A DNA stretch of 64,000 nucleotides from Portulaca oleracea. Taxonomy: Eukaryota > Streptophyta > Magnoliopsida > Caryophyllales > Portulacaceae. Location of the stretch: contig CM055874.1 of the NCBI GenBank assembly GCA_029582165.1, forward strand, positions 29,038,883-29,102,882, in the 5' to 3' direction. The notes beneath the pieces were generated by a model. It was given only the letters and a program-made list of their open reading frames with translations. It made no database searches and was not told the DNA's origin. The translations under genes were made by a program, and so were the position numbers. This document shows positions 32,241-44,340 of this stretch, piece by piece (the stretch's first letter is position 1; each line of letters opens with the position of its first letter).

Positions 32241-33726
32241 TAATAATAATACTGTAAAACCATTTCATCAATATTCCTGAATTTCATAACTTCATATCTA
32301 TCCTCCATTACATGAAAATACCACCATACAATAATTCCTTAAAAAAAAATGGGAATACATATATTTACTTCCTTGTCGATGCTCCAAAATCTCTGTGCCA
32401 CCTGCTTAACAAATATTTACGTACCTACCACCATCGTTCATCCTACCACTAACGTTAATTTGTCAAGCTACCTTGCCATCATCCCTAAAATTTGCTCAGG
32501 CGGCAATTGAACATAGTTTGGTTGGCCAATACAATCCCTTTTTAAAAGCACCATAATTACAAAAAACAAGCCAAACCAACTATAAAACTAGCAAAAAAGT
32601 TAGCATCTAACTTCCCCACCACACAAGAAGGGCCAACTTCCTCCCCTAACAATCCTTAGTAGGATCATAACGATCATCGACATAATTATTGTTGTCTTCA
32701 GATTTCAAAACTACTCTTGATTCATGGTCTTCCTCACTTTCTCCTTTATTGGAACTGATCTCAATAATCACGGGGTCCGGGACATTGTGCACTATCTCCA
32801 CTCAGTCAGATTCATGAGACTGAGCGGGAGAGGGATGCGGGTTTGCTTCCTCATCTTCCATCGGTTCCTCCTCTTCCTCACTTCCCTCTTGATTTTGCTG
32901 AGGGGGAGGGTTTCCTCCTACTTCCTGCAGGGGTTGTGTTCCCAAGAGGTCCACGAAGTAATGGGGTATCTCCCATGTAGCAATACCCATATAGTCAGCG
33001 TACTCTTGAAGGTTTAGTTCTAATGTCACAACCGCCCATGCTCCTAGAGTATGAAATCTCTCTTCATGCACACTCGGGTTAAAGGTCTAAATGAAATCAT
33101 GATATTTGTTTCGAAATCGTACCCAAGGTTGATTGTAGGGAAGGGTAGCCAGTAGACACTGAGCCCTCCTCAACTCGTCATGGTATTGAGACTGCGGATT
33201 TTATCTTAGGACAGTAAAAGCTTTCATTAGTTTCGAGATATGGTCAGAGACTAGCTCCCCCGGTTCCATAAGGATAGCATATGGGTTGGTGATTCGGGAT
33301 CTGCCATCTACCAACATAAAAACGAACAAATAAAATGACAAACACACACGAATAATTAAACTAAATGAATATGACTCATGATCTCCTATCTTGTAAAATC
33401 CTTCACTCTTGAGTCCGAGCACTTAAGATTTAATTCAAGACACCCATTGTAATTAAAACTTCAATGTTAACATAGGTAAATATATGCTCTTAAAACACAA
33501 CTCATTCTCTAAACTATAACTTTTGCTTCCATTTAATCCCAACTCACTTATCCTATTCACTTTATGACCTATCAAACATTCTCCCATAACCTTCAACTAT
33601 GCACACTTCCAACAATTAACAACACACAATTTCCATACTTAAAACAACCATCCTATATTATTATATTACTCTTACATTCATACCATCACTTACTTCCACT
33701 TCTCAACAACTCCAATATTGTTTTTT
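31837..33726 (-). pseudogene. Internal remnant of a minus-strand chromovirus-like element (gag region)
   Basis: Read on the minus strand from the primer site, an ATG at 33305-33307 starts MADPESPT-like sequence in broken frames. The frame 32802-33071 gives HTLGAWAVVTLELNLQEYAD and an acidic GSEEEEEPMEDEEA tail. A final piece (31916-32152) is Pro/Ser/Gln-rich. I do not recognise a certain domain; gag is inferred from position. No pol is present: the interior is only 1.9 kb and ends in an LTR fragment, indicating a large deletion. Confidence 0.45.
32164..32250. repeat. (ATA)n microsatellite
   Basis: About 28 uninterrupted trinucleotide units with one break near the right end. Confidence 0.95.
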
Positions 33727-33737
33727 CTCTGATACCA
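33727..33737 (-). other. Primer-binding site, initiator tRNA-Met type
   Basis: Minus strand TGGTATCAGAG, five bases inside the LTR, is the standard primer site of plant chromoviruses and Copia elements. Confidence 0.85.
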
Positions 33738-33742
33738 CAAAC

Positions 33743-36243
33743 TGTAACACCCCCAAGTTATAATCATTAGATTAAGACTTAAATATAACTTAACCCAATG
33801 ATTAGCGCAGCGGATTAAAAGCCTAAGGGTATTACCGGCGTTCACTATATTGAACTAGGCTAATCAACCACAAACCAAAGGAAGAAAACAAGATTTTACA
33901 ATTTATGCACTACTTGGTAAAGAGTTACCTTCCAAAAGCATACATACATTAAATACACTCCTTATTCATCAAAAAACACCATAAAACTGATAATATTACG
34001 ACCCAAATATGTTTTCTAGGACTTAACACACAAGCAAACCATAAACTTATACACAAGGGTACCATGCACAAAATCTTTGTTTCCATCCATCTGCAAAATA
34101 ACAGTTTTCCCATCATCGAAGTGCAAAAGAACTAAACTTCAACCAAGAAAGTTCACCTCCTAAGCGTCAGCGGGTGATTTAGCGGGTTTGCCTTGGGAGA
34201 CTTTCTTTTTGAAGGACCACCTAAAACAAAACATAAAATACTGTTGCAAATGAGATGAACTCAATACGCATACCCCTATACAGTCAAACAGTTAACAATT
34301 CATTTTGTTTCGCGCATTTCAATTCATTTTACAAACAAATAAACAATAAAAACATCAATAAAACTTGCTTGTCATATTATTGTTATCGTGATGGTCCCCT
34401 GCTTGCGATCATCGGTCAAAGCCTCCGTATGCGCATTCCCAGACCGATCGGGATGTCCGAATGGATTTACACTGGCCAGGTATTAACTTTGGTAGTGCTC
34501 TATGGCACAAGTAACGTGGGTCGGGGCCATAATTACGTGACAAAAATAAGTAAACTTTACTTATTCACATTACAATTATTACACTTGCTTGTTAAATTCA
34601 AATAAAAGAGTTTATGAAGAGTACGGGCAACATGCGTACCTTGAACAGGACCGCCAGAAGAACCCCTTGCACTTGTGCGGACTTGAACAGGGAGTAGCAA
34701 TGACCCCTCGGAGGATACTTAAGATAAGAATAAAGAGAAGACGTAAGCTGGGTTCTTAGCAAGGAAAAGTTCCTTAAATAAATCTATAAAACAAAATTCA
34801 ATAAGTTTGGAAGATTACGGGAATTTTCATGATACTCGGTCAGGCATAACTCTTAAAAAACCTTGCAAGAGGGCTTTTTAGAAAGTTCAAATTAAGTCCT
34901 ACAACTTCCTTGTTAAGAGTTCAAACTAAAAACTATTGCTAAAGGGTGAAAAACTTAACCATATAGCAAAGCTGTCGTTTTAAGAAAACATAGATAGGAG
35001 TGGTATTTTGGGAAACTATAAATCAAGCTCCAAGCATCGGTTGAGTGCACATGAGTAGTCTATGGAAAGCTTGTATTGCATACTACAACTCTTATGTTCA
35101 CACAACCTCATATAAGCCCTAGAAAAGGTCCTAAAAGTGTCTAGAATATGCCATGGTTACCATTATTTTCTGGGCAGAATTTAATTACATAGCTGAATAG
35201 AATGGACCATAACTTTCTCTCGCGATGTCCAATGAGTGCATAAAACTCTATTTCGGAAAGCTGCAAAACATACTATAACTTTCATTTTGAACTCATAAGC
35301 TAATAAGATCTATTTAACCCTTGAAATTACTCACAAATCTACTGCCCAACCAAAAACGTATATAATGGAATCCTTATACCAATTCCTCCATAACTTGAGC
35401 TATACATATCGAAATCCCGAAATTCCAAAACTGGGTGCAACCTAATACTTAAGGCTACTAACTTTTACAATGTTCATGGTTATAAAAGTCTCGGTTGTCT
35501 CCAAAAAATTCAGATTACGAGATTTACTTAAAAATCGACAATGTTTGAGTTTTTCCTTGATATTTCCCATGAGTTTATACCCTAATGTACCTCTTAAGAG
35601 TGTTTTTCAATGTTAAACGTCCTAAAACAGTAGACCACTTTACTAAATTTTCCTTATCTCAAGTCAGGCAAATCATATATAAGGCCTACTTCCTATAATT
35701 CCCATAAACCGAGCATGCAATTAAATTAAATTCACTATCAAAACATATAGTTTTGAATCCCTTCAACATTCCAACTCATTCATAATACATGCAACACTTG
35801 GAACACTTAATTCCATTCACATGCTTATGAAAATCTTCAATTCTTGACATGGATTCATGAATCACCATAATTAAATATTTTCTAAGTAAAATCTTAGCAC
35901 TTCTCTTCTTAAAAATCATTCCTAACCTTCTCTACTTCCCCTTAAATGGCATGCATAACCTTATTTAACCTCAGATTATCATTGAAAGTAACATGCACAA
36001 TCAATACTTCAACAATTAAAAATAATTCCACAATTACTTACTTGATTCCCGTCAATTCCAACATAATTACTCTCAAATATTTAACAAAAACCTAAGATTA
36101 AAACTTGCACTCTTATTATCCTCTAAAACAAAAAATTTTACTATGAAATTCATAAAATCTTAGCACTTCTCTTATTAAAACTTGCAGTCTTATTATCCAC
36201 TTAAAAGAACTTGATTTAAGAATTTAGGGTTAGAGATTACCTT

Positions 36244-36276
<33 letters not shown>

Positions 36277-36880
36277 AACATAGAGAGAGACGGTTGAAGG
36301 AAGATGTCGGCCACCTCCTGTGGCCGTCGCCGGTGTCTTGGCGCCGGCGGCCGTCATCTGGCAGAGACAAAAGAGGTATGACAGACAGAAGACGGTAGAG
36401 AGGAATAGAGACATGTAGAGCGTGGGAGTGAAGAAAGAAAAGAGGATATGCTCTTGCTTTAGTGAAATAATAAAAGAGAGAGGGAGGTGAAGAATATTAA
36501 CAAACGTAATTGTTGTCACCAGGAAGAAGTTATGGGCTCAGCTTATTGCCTTATTTATAAGGCCCATTCTATCCATTACTCAATCTATCTCCCTTCCTTA
36601 TACTTATTGTTCCCTTAATCCGATACCATTAACTTGGGTTCCCGAATAAAATTCTACGAGACTCATCTATAAGAGATTTCAATACTAAAAAAAATTTCGG
36701 AATACTCATGTCTTTAATGATATTAAATCCGAATATACCCGATTGAGAAATTGCCAGACAAATAATCAGAATATTATGGTTTACTAGGAAGGATCATAAA
36801 TATTATTTAAGGAGTATCTACCAAAATTACTATACTGGAGAATCGGTGGTCGTTGCACTATTCAAGTCCTGCAAAACACA
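33743..36880 (-). repeat. Long LTR of the minus-strand chromovirus-like element
   Basis: The 3' end (element orientation) is exact: GGGGGTGTTACA next to the primer site. The other end is uncertain and placed near 36880. On the minus strand a TATAAATA-like box lies at about 36548-36558, followed by C/T-rich leader DNA and a (GA)n tract at 36251-36277. The segment 35520-35960 is duplicated at 31411-31836. This gives an unusually long R-U5 of about 2.8 kb. Confidence 0.55.
36251..36277. repeat. (GA)n microsatellite
   Basis: An uninterrupted run of GA; CT-rich on the transcribed minus strand, within the LTR leader. Confidence 0.9.
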
Positions 36881-37121
36881 CAGTTAAATAAATTGAAATG
36901 CGGGACTTTGGTTAATTAACTTGATTAATTAACTTATTTAAATGACTTTGGTCGTTGCACTGTTTAAGTCCTGCAAAATATATTAAAAATAGCTTGGAGG
37001 CAGACCTGCCTGACTCGAATTCCGAGGTTTGGCTTCCATAGTGAGCAACCCGAAATATGCTAAAAATAGCCTGGAGGCAGGCCTGCCTGGCGCGGATTCC
37101 GAGGTCTGGCTTCCACAGCAC
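36848..37121. repeat. Two nested direct-repeat pairs before Athila-2
   Basis: TGGTCGTTGCACT-TTCAAGTCCTGCAAAA-like sequence occurs at about 36848 and 36950. A 57-bp unit (AAAAATAGC..GGAGGCAG..CCTGCCTG...GGCTTCCA) occurs at about 36985 and 37063, period about 79 bp. The second unit contains the perfect 14-bp palindrome AGGCAGGCCTGCCT. Confidence 0.7.
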
Positions 37122-37167
37122 GCGACCCGAGAAGAGGCGGGTCTAGGTAAACAGGCGGTGGGCAGAC

Positions 37168-37172
37168 CCGCA
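37168..37172. repeat. Candidate target-site duplication CCGCA (Athila-2, left)
   Basis: The five bases before the LTR TG. The partner copy would lie beyond the right window edge. Confidence 0.4.
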
Positions 37173-38868
37173 TGATTAGGCCCATTTTTAGGCCTAAATA
37201 ACGCCTTTCGACTTGCTATTTTGGCTCGACTCCGAGTCTTTTCTATTGTTTTTATCCGCTTTTTATTTTTTATAGGTTTTTCACATTTAAAGAGCAAACA
37301 AGGCAACAGAGCTATTTCGGGGCTTTTTAGGGGTATTTTGGAGAATTCCGAGTGATTCCCCGAGCCTAGCCGAGCCGAAAACTGAGGCGGAATCGACCCG
37401 GGAACCTTTTCCCTAAGTTTGAAGAAAAACAGGGTCGTAGCACCAGTTACAGCCTTTGTAACGAGCGCCACAACCTGGAATCAGAGGAAAGAGGTTCCGG
37501 CAGAAGCAGGTCGCGCCTGCCAAGCCAGAGGTGCAACTCGCGACAAACAATGCCATCCAGAGCGTCGTGCTTGCTACAGAGATGTTGGCACCCGCGATAG
37601 TAACCAAAGGAGTCTCGGCAGGAGAAGGTCACGCCCACCACCGATGTGATCCCACCCGCGACATCAACTAAGGAAGCTCCATCCAGCATAGCTTAGCACC
37701 CGTGAAAAGGTTTTTTCACGCCCGCGACCTAATGCACACCAGAATCGCCTGGAGTTGCTTCGTTGTGTCGCGCCTGCGACCGGGGGCGTCGCACCCGCGA
37801 CGGGCTGACTTACTACGATAATTTTCGGCTTCAAACGACAGCGTTTTACTTAACTACTTTGCTTTGTTTATATACCCTAAGATGCGATTTCATTAGGGGA
37901 GTCAGTCTGGGGGGTTAGAATCTAGCCATAAGCTAGGTTTTACCTAGCTCTTAGGTTGTAATTAGGGTTTAATTAGAGAGTGATTAGTGAGATTTCTATT
38001 GAGATTGTTACTTTGATTGGGTTTTGTATTGAAGATTGTTGATTGAAGCTTATCTTTTCTTGTTCATCCTTGCTCTCTACATCTTTGATTGGTGATTTCC
38101 TTCCTTAATCTACTTTCCTTTATTATTTACTTGTTGTTCTACTTAATCTCTTGTTGATTGCCTTGACTACCTTGTTTTGATTGTTTCCTTGTTATTGCTT
38201 TTATGGATGCTAGAAATCATGTTTAGGATTGGTTTGGTGGTGTTAGTTTAGTTGTTGTGATGAGTAGTGGTTAGAAACCCTAATGGATTAGGGGGTAACT
38301 AAGGGTGTGAATGGGTAATTAGGAAAGGGTTAGTAATTTTAGTGAGTAATTAGGTAGGAAATCACTTTCCCACTCCAATCCTTCCTCCAAGTGGGGTGTA
38401 TTTGGGTCCGAAAGCTCCCCAATACATCCAACACTTGTCATTGAAGGTTGGGGTTGGGATAGTTAATGCTCACCCACAAAAGTAGAAGGAGGTTAACGTG
38501 GGAATTCTGATTCATTAACCCTCCGGATCCATGGTGGACTTTAAGGAAGTTAATCTGGACTACTCTCTAAAGAGGAAGCCCGGTGCGTATTTTCTAACGG
38601 AATTGCCACTTGATTTTTCTCCTTGTTGCTCTCTTCTTGCAAAACCCATCTCCTTATTCCCGTCTGCATCCCGAAAAGCCTCTGAAGCCCATTTTCCCTG
38701 TGACCTGACCTTAGTTTCTTTGTTTCTTCGTGTTTTCTTAGATTAGATACTTCACCTCACCTTTTGCGACCTTAGCGATCTAGACCCGTTCTTGACTAAT
38801 ACCTTTAGCTAAGGCCCCTCGCTCCTTGAGAAAAACCACAAAACCGGGGTATATAAAACCACGTTACA
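37173..38868 (+). repeat. Athila-2 5' LTR
   Basis: It starts TGATTAGGCCC and ends GTTACA. Overall organisation matches the Athila-1 LTR, including the GCCTAAATAACGCC start region and the AACCGGGGTA end, but the sequences are clearly diverged, so the two are distinct subfamilies. TATATA at 37869-37874 is the likely TATA box. Confidence 0.88.
37435..37810 (+). promoter_or_regulatory. GC-rich palindromic module array in U3 of Athila-2
   Basis: About ten words of the type GTNGC-4 nt-GCNAC, including the perfect stems GTCGCGCCTGCGAC (37767-37780) and GTCGCACCCGCGAC (37788-37801). Others are imperfect, for example near 37510, 37580, 37630 and 37715. The array ends about 60 bp upstream of the TATA box. 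Confidence 0.7.
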
Positions 38869-38873
38869 CAAAA

Positions 38874-38891
38874 TGGCGCCGTTGTCGGGGA
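38874..38891 (+). other. Athila-2 primer-binding site (tRNA-Asp type)
   Basis: TGGCGCCGTTGTCGGGGA, one mismatch to the Athila consensus, five bases after the LTR. Confidence 0.85.
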
Positions 38892-40204
38892 GCTAGCGCC
38901 CCTAACTTTAGGTTCCTTTGGTTAAGAGTTGTTTAGATTGCTTTCATAGCTAAAGATTAGTTGTCTAGGTCTTTGGGTACTTAATTCCTCTTTGGTTCTT
39001 TTTCAGGTTACGCGGTCATACACTAGCTTCGAACAAGCATCTTAGACGGTGTCGAAATCTATATGGCTCAAAGTCAACTCCATCCACCCCGTACCCTCCT
39101 ATCATACTCCGTTCCATCACCGGGTACGGGAGGCAATCCCATCATCCTACCGCCATTACCACCCACCACAACATTTGAGTTTATGCAATGTCTGCTGGAT
39201 GCTTTTAAAAGAAACCAATTCCACGGGAATGCCTTTGAGAATCTCGTCGACCATATTAGAAGATTTGATGATCGGTTTGGTTTTGTGCATATGCTGGAGG
39301 TATCTTCGAAGTTCTTGAAATTGAAGCTTTTTCCTCTCACTTTGGAGGGAAAAGCAAAGATGTGGCTCGACATTTGCTAACCTGACACATACACTACTTG
39401 GGACGCATTGAGCCGTGATTTTCTTCACCATTTCTTTCCGGCCGATGAGACGCATAGACTCCGACAAGCCATCTTGAACTTCAAGCAAGAGCCGGGAGAA
39501 ACCCTCTTCGATTAATGGGCAAGGTACAAAAGTCTCCAAAGGCGATGTTCACATCACAATTTATCGGATTTGTTATTGTTACATCAGTTTTACCGTGGGC
39601 TTCAAGACAATCTCAAAGAGTCAATTGATATTGCATCGGGATGAATGTTCCTTATGAAGACCGAGCATCAAGCAAATGTCTTCCTCCTTGAATTATTTCA
39701 ACATTCTCCTTCTTTGGGAAGCCGTCGGAGTTCAGGAGATGGAGACTATTCCTTGGAGAGCGAACCTACAATCAAGCTCCTTATGGGCATTATCCACGAG
39801 ATGCAATAGAAGGTGGTATCTGACGGAACAACCAACCAATTGGAAATATTGCAGGAGACCCGACCCTCCATCCAAAACAACCAATATTTCTCTCCTAGCT
39901 ACCAAGACCAACAAGTTTGGCAACCCACTTACAACCAACCTATCCCTCAACCTCAAGAGTCCTAACCATCTCAAGAATCTAACATAGAGAAGTTGTTGAA
40001 GCAAATTATGGAAAACCAAGAGAATGATAGGGCTCGCATCGAAAGCATTGAAAACCATTGGGCCCAAATTGCTCAGCAAAATTATCTTCATCAAACCGCC
40101 CCTGTCCAACATCAACTTACCCAAATGGTGTCGGTGAATTTTATCACCATACGGAGTGAGGAAGAAGCCAAAGTACCAATTTTTGTGGAGGAGGGATGTT
40201 TGGG

Positions 40205-40267
40205 AGAAGAAGAAGAAGAAGAAGAAGAAGAAGAAGAAGAAGAAGAAGAAGAAGAAGAAGAAGAAGA
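40205..40267 (+). repeat. (GAA)n microsatellite encoding poly-Glu
   Basis: Near-perfect GAA repeats within the acidic coding region of Athila-2. Confidence 0.92.
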
Positions 40268-40690
40268 GAATGAGTTGGAGATGAATGAAGAAGGGGAAGT
40301 TGTGATTGAAGAAGCCAAAATTGAGAATGAGGGGAAGATGGGTGAGGAAGAACAATTCAATGAGGGAGTAAATGGGTGCATGATAGAGCCTCATATGTTC
40401 GAGCTTGTATGTGAGCATCCTTTGGAGGAGATTCTTCTCGAGTCGATCCATATATTGAGCCCGATGGTAGTGAGGTTGTTTTCCTCACCAAGTTTTTTGA
40501 TATGATGCCTACTAGAGAAGATATTCCCTTGGAGGAGCCTTTCTTTCAGCGATGGAGGTTCATGATTCTTCTCTTCCCCAAGTGGAGTTTAAGCACTTCC
40601 TGGTCACATTGAACAATTTTGATGAAGAAGAATTCGTGGAGGGAGTTGAAAAAGAAGAAGAAATCTTAAAAGAAGATAACCTTGAGCAAC

Positions 40691-40695
40691 CCATG
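40691..40695. repeat. Target-site duplication CCATG, left copy (element B)
   Basis: Matches 54540-54544 directly after the other LTR. Confidence 0.92.
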
Positions 40696-41133
40696 TGTAG
40701 ACACCGGAATTTTGCACATGAATATATAGCATATCTATATATCAAGGCAAAAATGAAGAAGAAGAAGAAGAAGAAGTTGGTCGATAAGCTAGATTTTAAC
40801 GTAGATTTTATGTACTTTTAATGTAATTTTTATTATTTCCTCTTTGAATATTTTTTTAGCTAGAAAATTAGGAAATTAGAAAATAAAGGAAGCTAAGCCA
40901 TGCAAGCCATGCAAACCCTACAAACAAGAGCTAGAGGTCGTGAGATTGAATCCTCACAAAAACACTCCAAAAAACACATAAAAAATCTAGCTAAAACAAG
41001 CTCATTTCGTCCAGTGTGAACGGCAGCTTCCCTAGGCAGTTTGACTTCACACCACACTGTCCATGCATACATGGACGAAGCTGGATGCCTCCCCCCTGGC
41101 GCAGTGGCCGACCGGCCTACACGACACCAACCA

Positions 41134-41155
41134 CACGTGGTCAATTGACCACGTG
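41134..41155. promoter_or_regulatory. Perfect 22-bp palindrome with two G-boxes and W-box cores (element B 5' LTR)
   Basis: The half-site CACGTGGTCAA is followed directly by its exact reverse complement. This places a CACGTG G-box at each end and TTGAC W-box cores in the middle. It lies 111 bp upstream of the TATA box. The same 22 bp occurs at 53090-53111 and 56379-56400. Binding by bZIP/bHLH or WRKY proteins is inferred from known motif preferences. Confidence 0.85.
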
Positions 41156-41265
41156 CTGTCGTCCACTCTAAATTCACCCCCCTTCTGCCTTAGTATTCTG
41201 CTCAAGCTCGGAGATTACTATGTGAGTGCATGCATGTATATGTATCTCTACTCCCTCCTAAAGCC

Positions 41266-41273
41266 TATAAATA
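41266..41273 (+). promoter_or_regulatory. TATA box of element B 5' LTR
   Basis: TATAAATA, conserved at 53221-53228 and 56515-56522 in the sister LTRs, followed by C/T-rich leader DNA. Confidence 0.75.
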
Positions 41274-42614
41274 CCCCTCTCATGCCAAAGCTAAACTCAC
41301 TCAATCATTCACTCATTCTTCCCCTCCTACACTCTCATCCCCATCTCTCAATTCTCTCATCTCTCTAATCTCTCAATTCTAGTTATCATTCTACCACCAT
41401 TTCTCTATCACTTCTCCACCATTTTCTTATCATCCTAATCTCCATATCTTCATCCTCTTAAACCTCTCATCCCTACTCTCATACTATCCCCGCCATTCTT
41501 ACATAAAACCCTCAGAAAAGCATCCTAAAACACCACTAAAAACCCACAAAAAAGCCCTTTCTTCCTATCATTTTTCGCTACCTTTTTACTAACCTTCTTC
41601 ATCACTTTCCTACCATTATTATCTCATTTTCTCCACTTGTTTAAGCCCTTTTATCTCCATTCTCATCTTCCTTCCATTATCTTTCCACAAAACCCTAAAA
41701 CTCCACAAAAAGTCTAACCTTTGTACTACTTAAAACACCACAAAAAAGAGCCTTTTCCTACTCTTTCTTCACCCCTTTTCCATACCTTTCTCCATCCATT
41801 TTTAGCACCATTTTGGCATCTTCAAGAGGAGTATTCAAGGCTTTCAAAGGCATCCAAAGAGGCTTCTACAAAGGCTAGGCAAGGCTTCCCTAAAGAAAGG
41901 TCACAATGTAAGCTCTTAATTGTTTTTCTTTTCTTATGTGAATAAAGTGTACATGTTGTATATTCCTTTCATTCTTATTGTTGCATGTTCAATGAAATAA
42001 TCCTATAAAGTTCTTATTCATTTCCCTTCCAAACTTTATCAAAAGCACATTTTAAACTTTTAGTAGTCTTTTCTTTTGTGAAAGGCGAACTCTTAAAGTT
42101 TACTTTTCGAGTTCGTAGCCTTACCCCCGAACCCATTCTTGGGTTTCGCAAGCGGAGTCTTTCTTTCTTTTCTTTTGATTTTGTCTTGGCTTTTCCCTTA
42201 AAAAGTCAGGTGGCGACTCCCATTTTGAATTAAAATACATCGGAGATTGCATGAACTATGGTTAACATGGTTTTACAATGTATCGATGCAACGTGAGGGT
42301 TTATTTCTTATATTTCTAAATAATATTTGCATAAGTCACTCTCTTCCGAGCCTAACATTTAAATGAGCAAATTGGATTAAATTTAGAAGAGTTTGGAACA
42401 AGTGGATGTTTACACTTAAAGGTTTAATTCAAGGACTCATAAAATGCCTAAGTAAAGGGAAAGTGATTTTATAAAATATTATTCATGAAATGTACGATTA
42501 ATTCCTTAAAGAGCTTTCAAAGGTTAAACCCCATCACAAATCACCGAATCACACCCCAATCCAATGTGGACGTTCAGAAGCCCGAATGGCGAGGAAAAAT
42601 GTCCACATGATTTT

Positions 42615-42632
42615 TGGCAACTCCACTGGGGA
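42615..42632 (+). other. Element B primer-binding site
   Basis: TGGCAACTCCACTGGGGA, one base from TGGCGACTCCACTGGGGA, the form seen in element C and in plant Tat/Ogre elements (usually assigned to tRNA-Arg). Confidence 0.75.
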
Positions 42633-44340
42633 GTTTTTCTTAAAGTGGGTAAAACTTGAAAAAAGTTTATGTGCTTTAAATCTTTTGGAAGGAAAATGAA
42701 TTTTACTTTATATTATTAGGTCATTCCTTTTAGGCATAATGCATTGCATATACCGGGGCACTCCCTTGACATGTAATATGTCATAGGAGCACGTAAATCG
42801 ACGGTATTAGGTTTTTTCTTTTCAACCACAAAAAAATAACCCATGGGATGCCGGACCGGCTACACTCAATTGGTGCCTTTACACCGAAAGAGCATTAGTC
42901 ACCACATCCACTCATGCATCACTCTAGAAGGTTTCCTCTCGAGCCTCCAAGAGCAACATTCAACACATTCAAGTTGCCTTTACAACAAGAATGCACCGGG
43001 GCGAGCACATGAGCCGTTAAGCCTTATCCAACCAATAAACCCTTTTGAACATAGAGCCTTGGTTTAGGATACCCCTTGTTCATATGTATGCTATGTGCTA
43101 TGTGTTTAAATTCGTTGTAAAGAGTCGACCTAAGTTTAGGAGTGTTGTTCTAGTCCGTATAGTAATCATTGGGCTGAGAAGAGTTATGTTTACCAACTAA
43201 GTTAATTAACCTCTAAAATTATGGTTAACCCAGTGGTTGGGCCCATTTATATATAAAGGTTAATTTTCTTGGTCCATAAAGTAAACTTTAACTCGCCTTT
43301 GATAATTCTATTTGGCCCTTTATGACATTTCCTTAACAAAGGTCCAATAAACCTGATTAAAAGTCCAAACAAAGTTAGTGGGTAAAATGTTAGACTGTAT
43401 AATGATCATTGGGCTAGAGTAAATTAATTTATCGAGTTAATTATCTAATCTGTCACACTTTTGGCCGGCTCATGGTTAGGCCCAACCATATCAGATTTGG
43501 CAATTAAGTCCATAAATCAATTATAACTCGCCCGTTGATTTATCCAGTCTTGTATGATACCTGCTTTCCGGTAATTAAATAAATAAAAAACAAAGTAGAA
43601 AGAAGGGTCGTCGGTCCTGTTAATCATTATTTTAGTCCGCATGACAGTCAACATGGCTCGAATTAAGTCTGAGTCGGTAGCCCAAATTAGGGATTCTCCT
43701 TAAAACGGTCGGCCTGTGGATGGGGCCCATCCGAATTGAGAAACACTGATTTATGCTCCTTGACTTAGGCTTGATTCGCCATGCTTGACTTTATTCGGCC
43801 TATTATAATGATTGGTTGTCCTTAGGTCCAAAAATCTGACTAATAAATCAAACAAAGTTAGTGAATAAAGTTTTAGACTGCGTAATAACCACCGGACTCG
43901 AGTAAATTAATTTATCGAATTAATTATAGAATCCATCATACTTATGGTCGGCTCGTGGTTAGGCCCAACCATATCGGATTTGGCAATTAAGTCCATAAAC
44001 TAATTACAACTCGCATGTTGTTGGTTTTATCCAGTCCTTTACGATATCCACTTTCCTAAACAAATGGAATAAAAGATGTATAGAAAGAGTAGGCTGTCAG
44101 TCCTGTTGATCATTATTCTAGCCCGTGTAATAGTCAGTATGGCTTGAGTTGTCTGATAAATTTTCCAAGTTACGGATTCTCATTAAAAGGGTCGGCCTGT
44201 GGATAGGGTCCATCCGAATTGACAAACACTGACTCGTGATTCCTTATTCAGTCCTGATTCGTCATGCTTGGCTTTATTCTGCCCTTTATAATGATCAGCT
44301 GTCCTTAGGGTCCGTATAGAGTTAGGTCCGTAAAGTAGAT
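42633..44340 (+). repeat. Element B leader with degenerate repeats of about 240 bp
   Basis: After a unique start (to about 43080), degenerate units recur through 44340. Each has an AGTCCGYATAATARTCA-like start, a GGCYCGTGGTTAGGCCCA-like centre and an AACTCGC..TGATTTTATCC-like end. More units follow at 45100-45830. No frame is credible. Confidence 0.65.

Larger units (their letters stand above)
39063..40695 (+). pseudogene. Athila-2 gag with poly-Glu extension
   Basis: The ATG at 39063 gives MAQSQLHPPRTLLSYSVPSP, aligned to the Athila-1 gag start. The gag core reads LKLFPLTLEGKAKMWLDIC, then FFPADETHRLRQAILNFKQ and LKESIDIASG, but is broken by at least five stops (for example TAA near 39377 and 39513, TGA near 39641). 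The frame recovers at 39993-40505 with LLKQIMENQENDRARIESIE and a run of about 21 Glu residues encoded by (GAA)n at 40205-40267. A frameshift near 40500 precedes further acidic sequence, which is cut by element B at 40695. Confidence 0.8.
40696..42607 (+). repeat. Element B 5' LTR
   Basis: It starts TGTAGACACCGG and ends TGTCCACA. It carries a (GAA)n tract (about 40755), a 22-bp palindrome (41134-41155), a TATAAATA box (41266-41273) and a long C/T-rich leader (41290-41800). Confidence 0.92.

Noticed and set aside
39732..40451. 240-codon minus-strand frame with a long Phe run
   Set aside because: It is the antisense of the Athila-2 gag and its poly-Glu (GAA)n tract.
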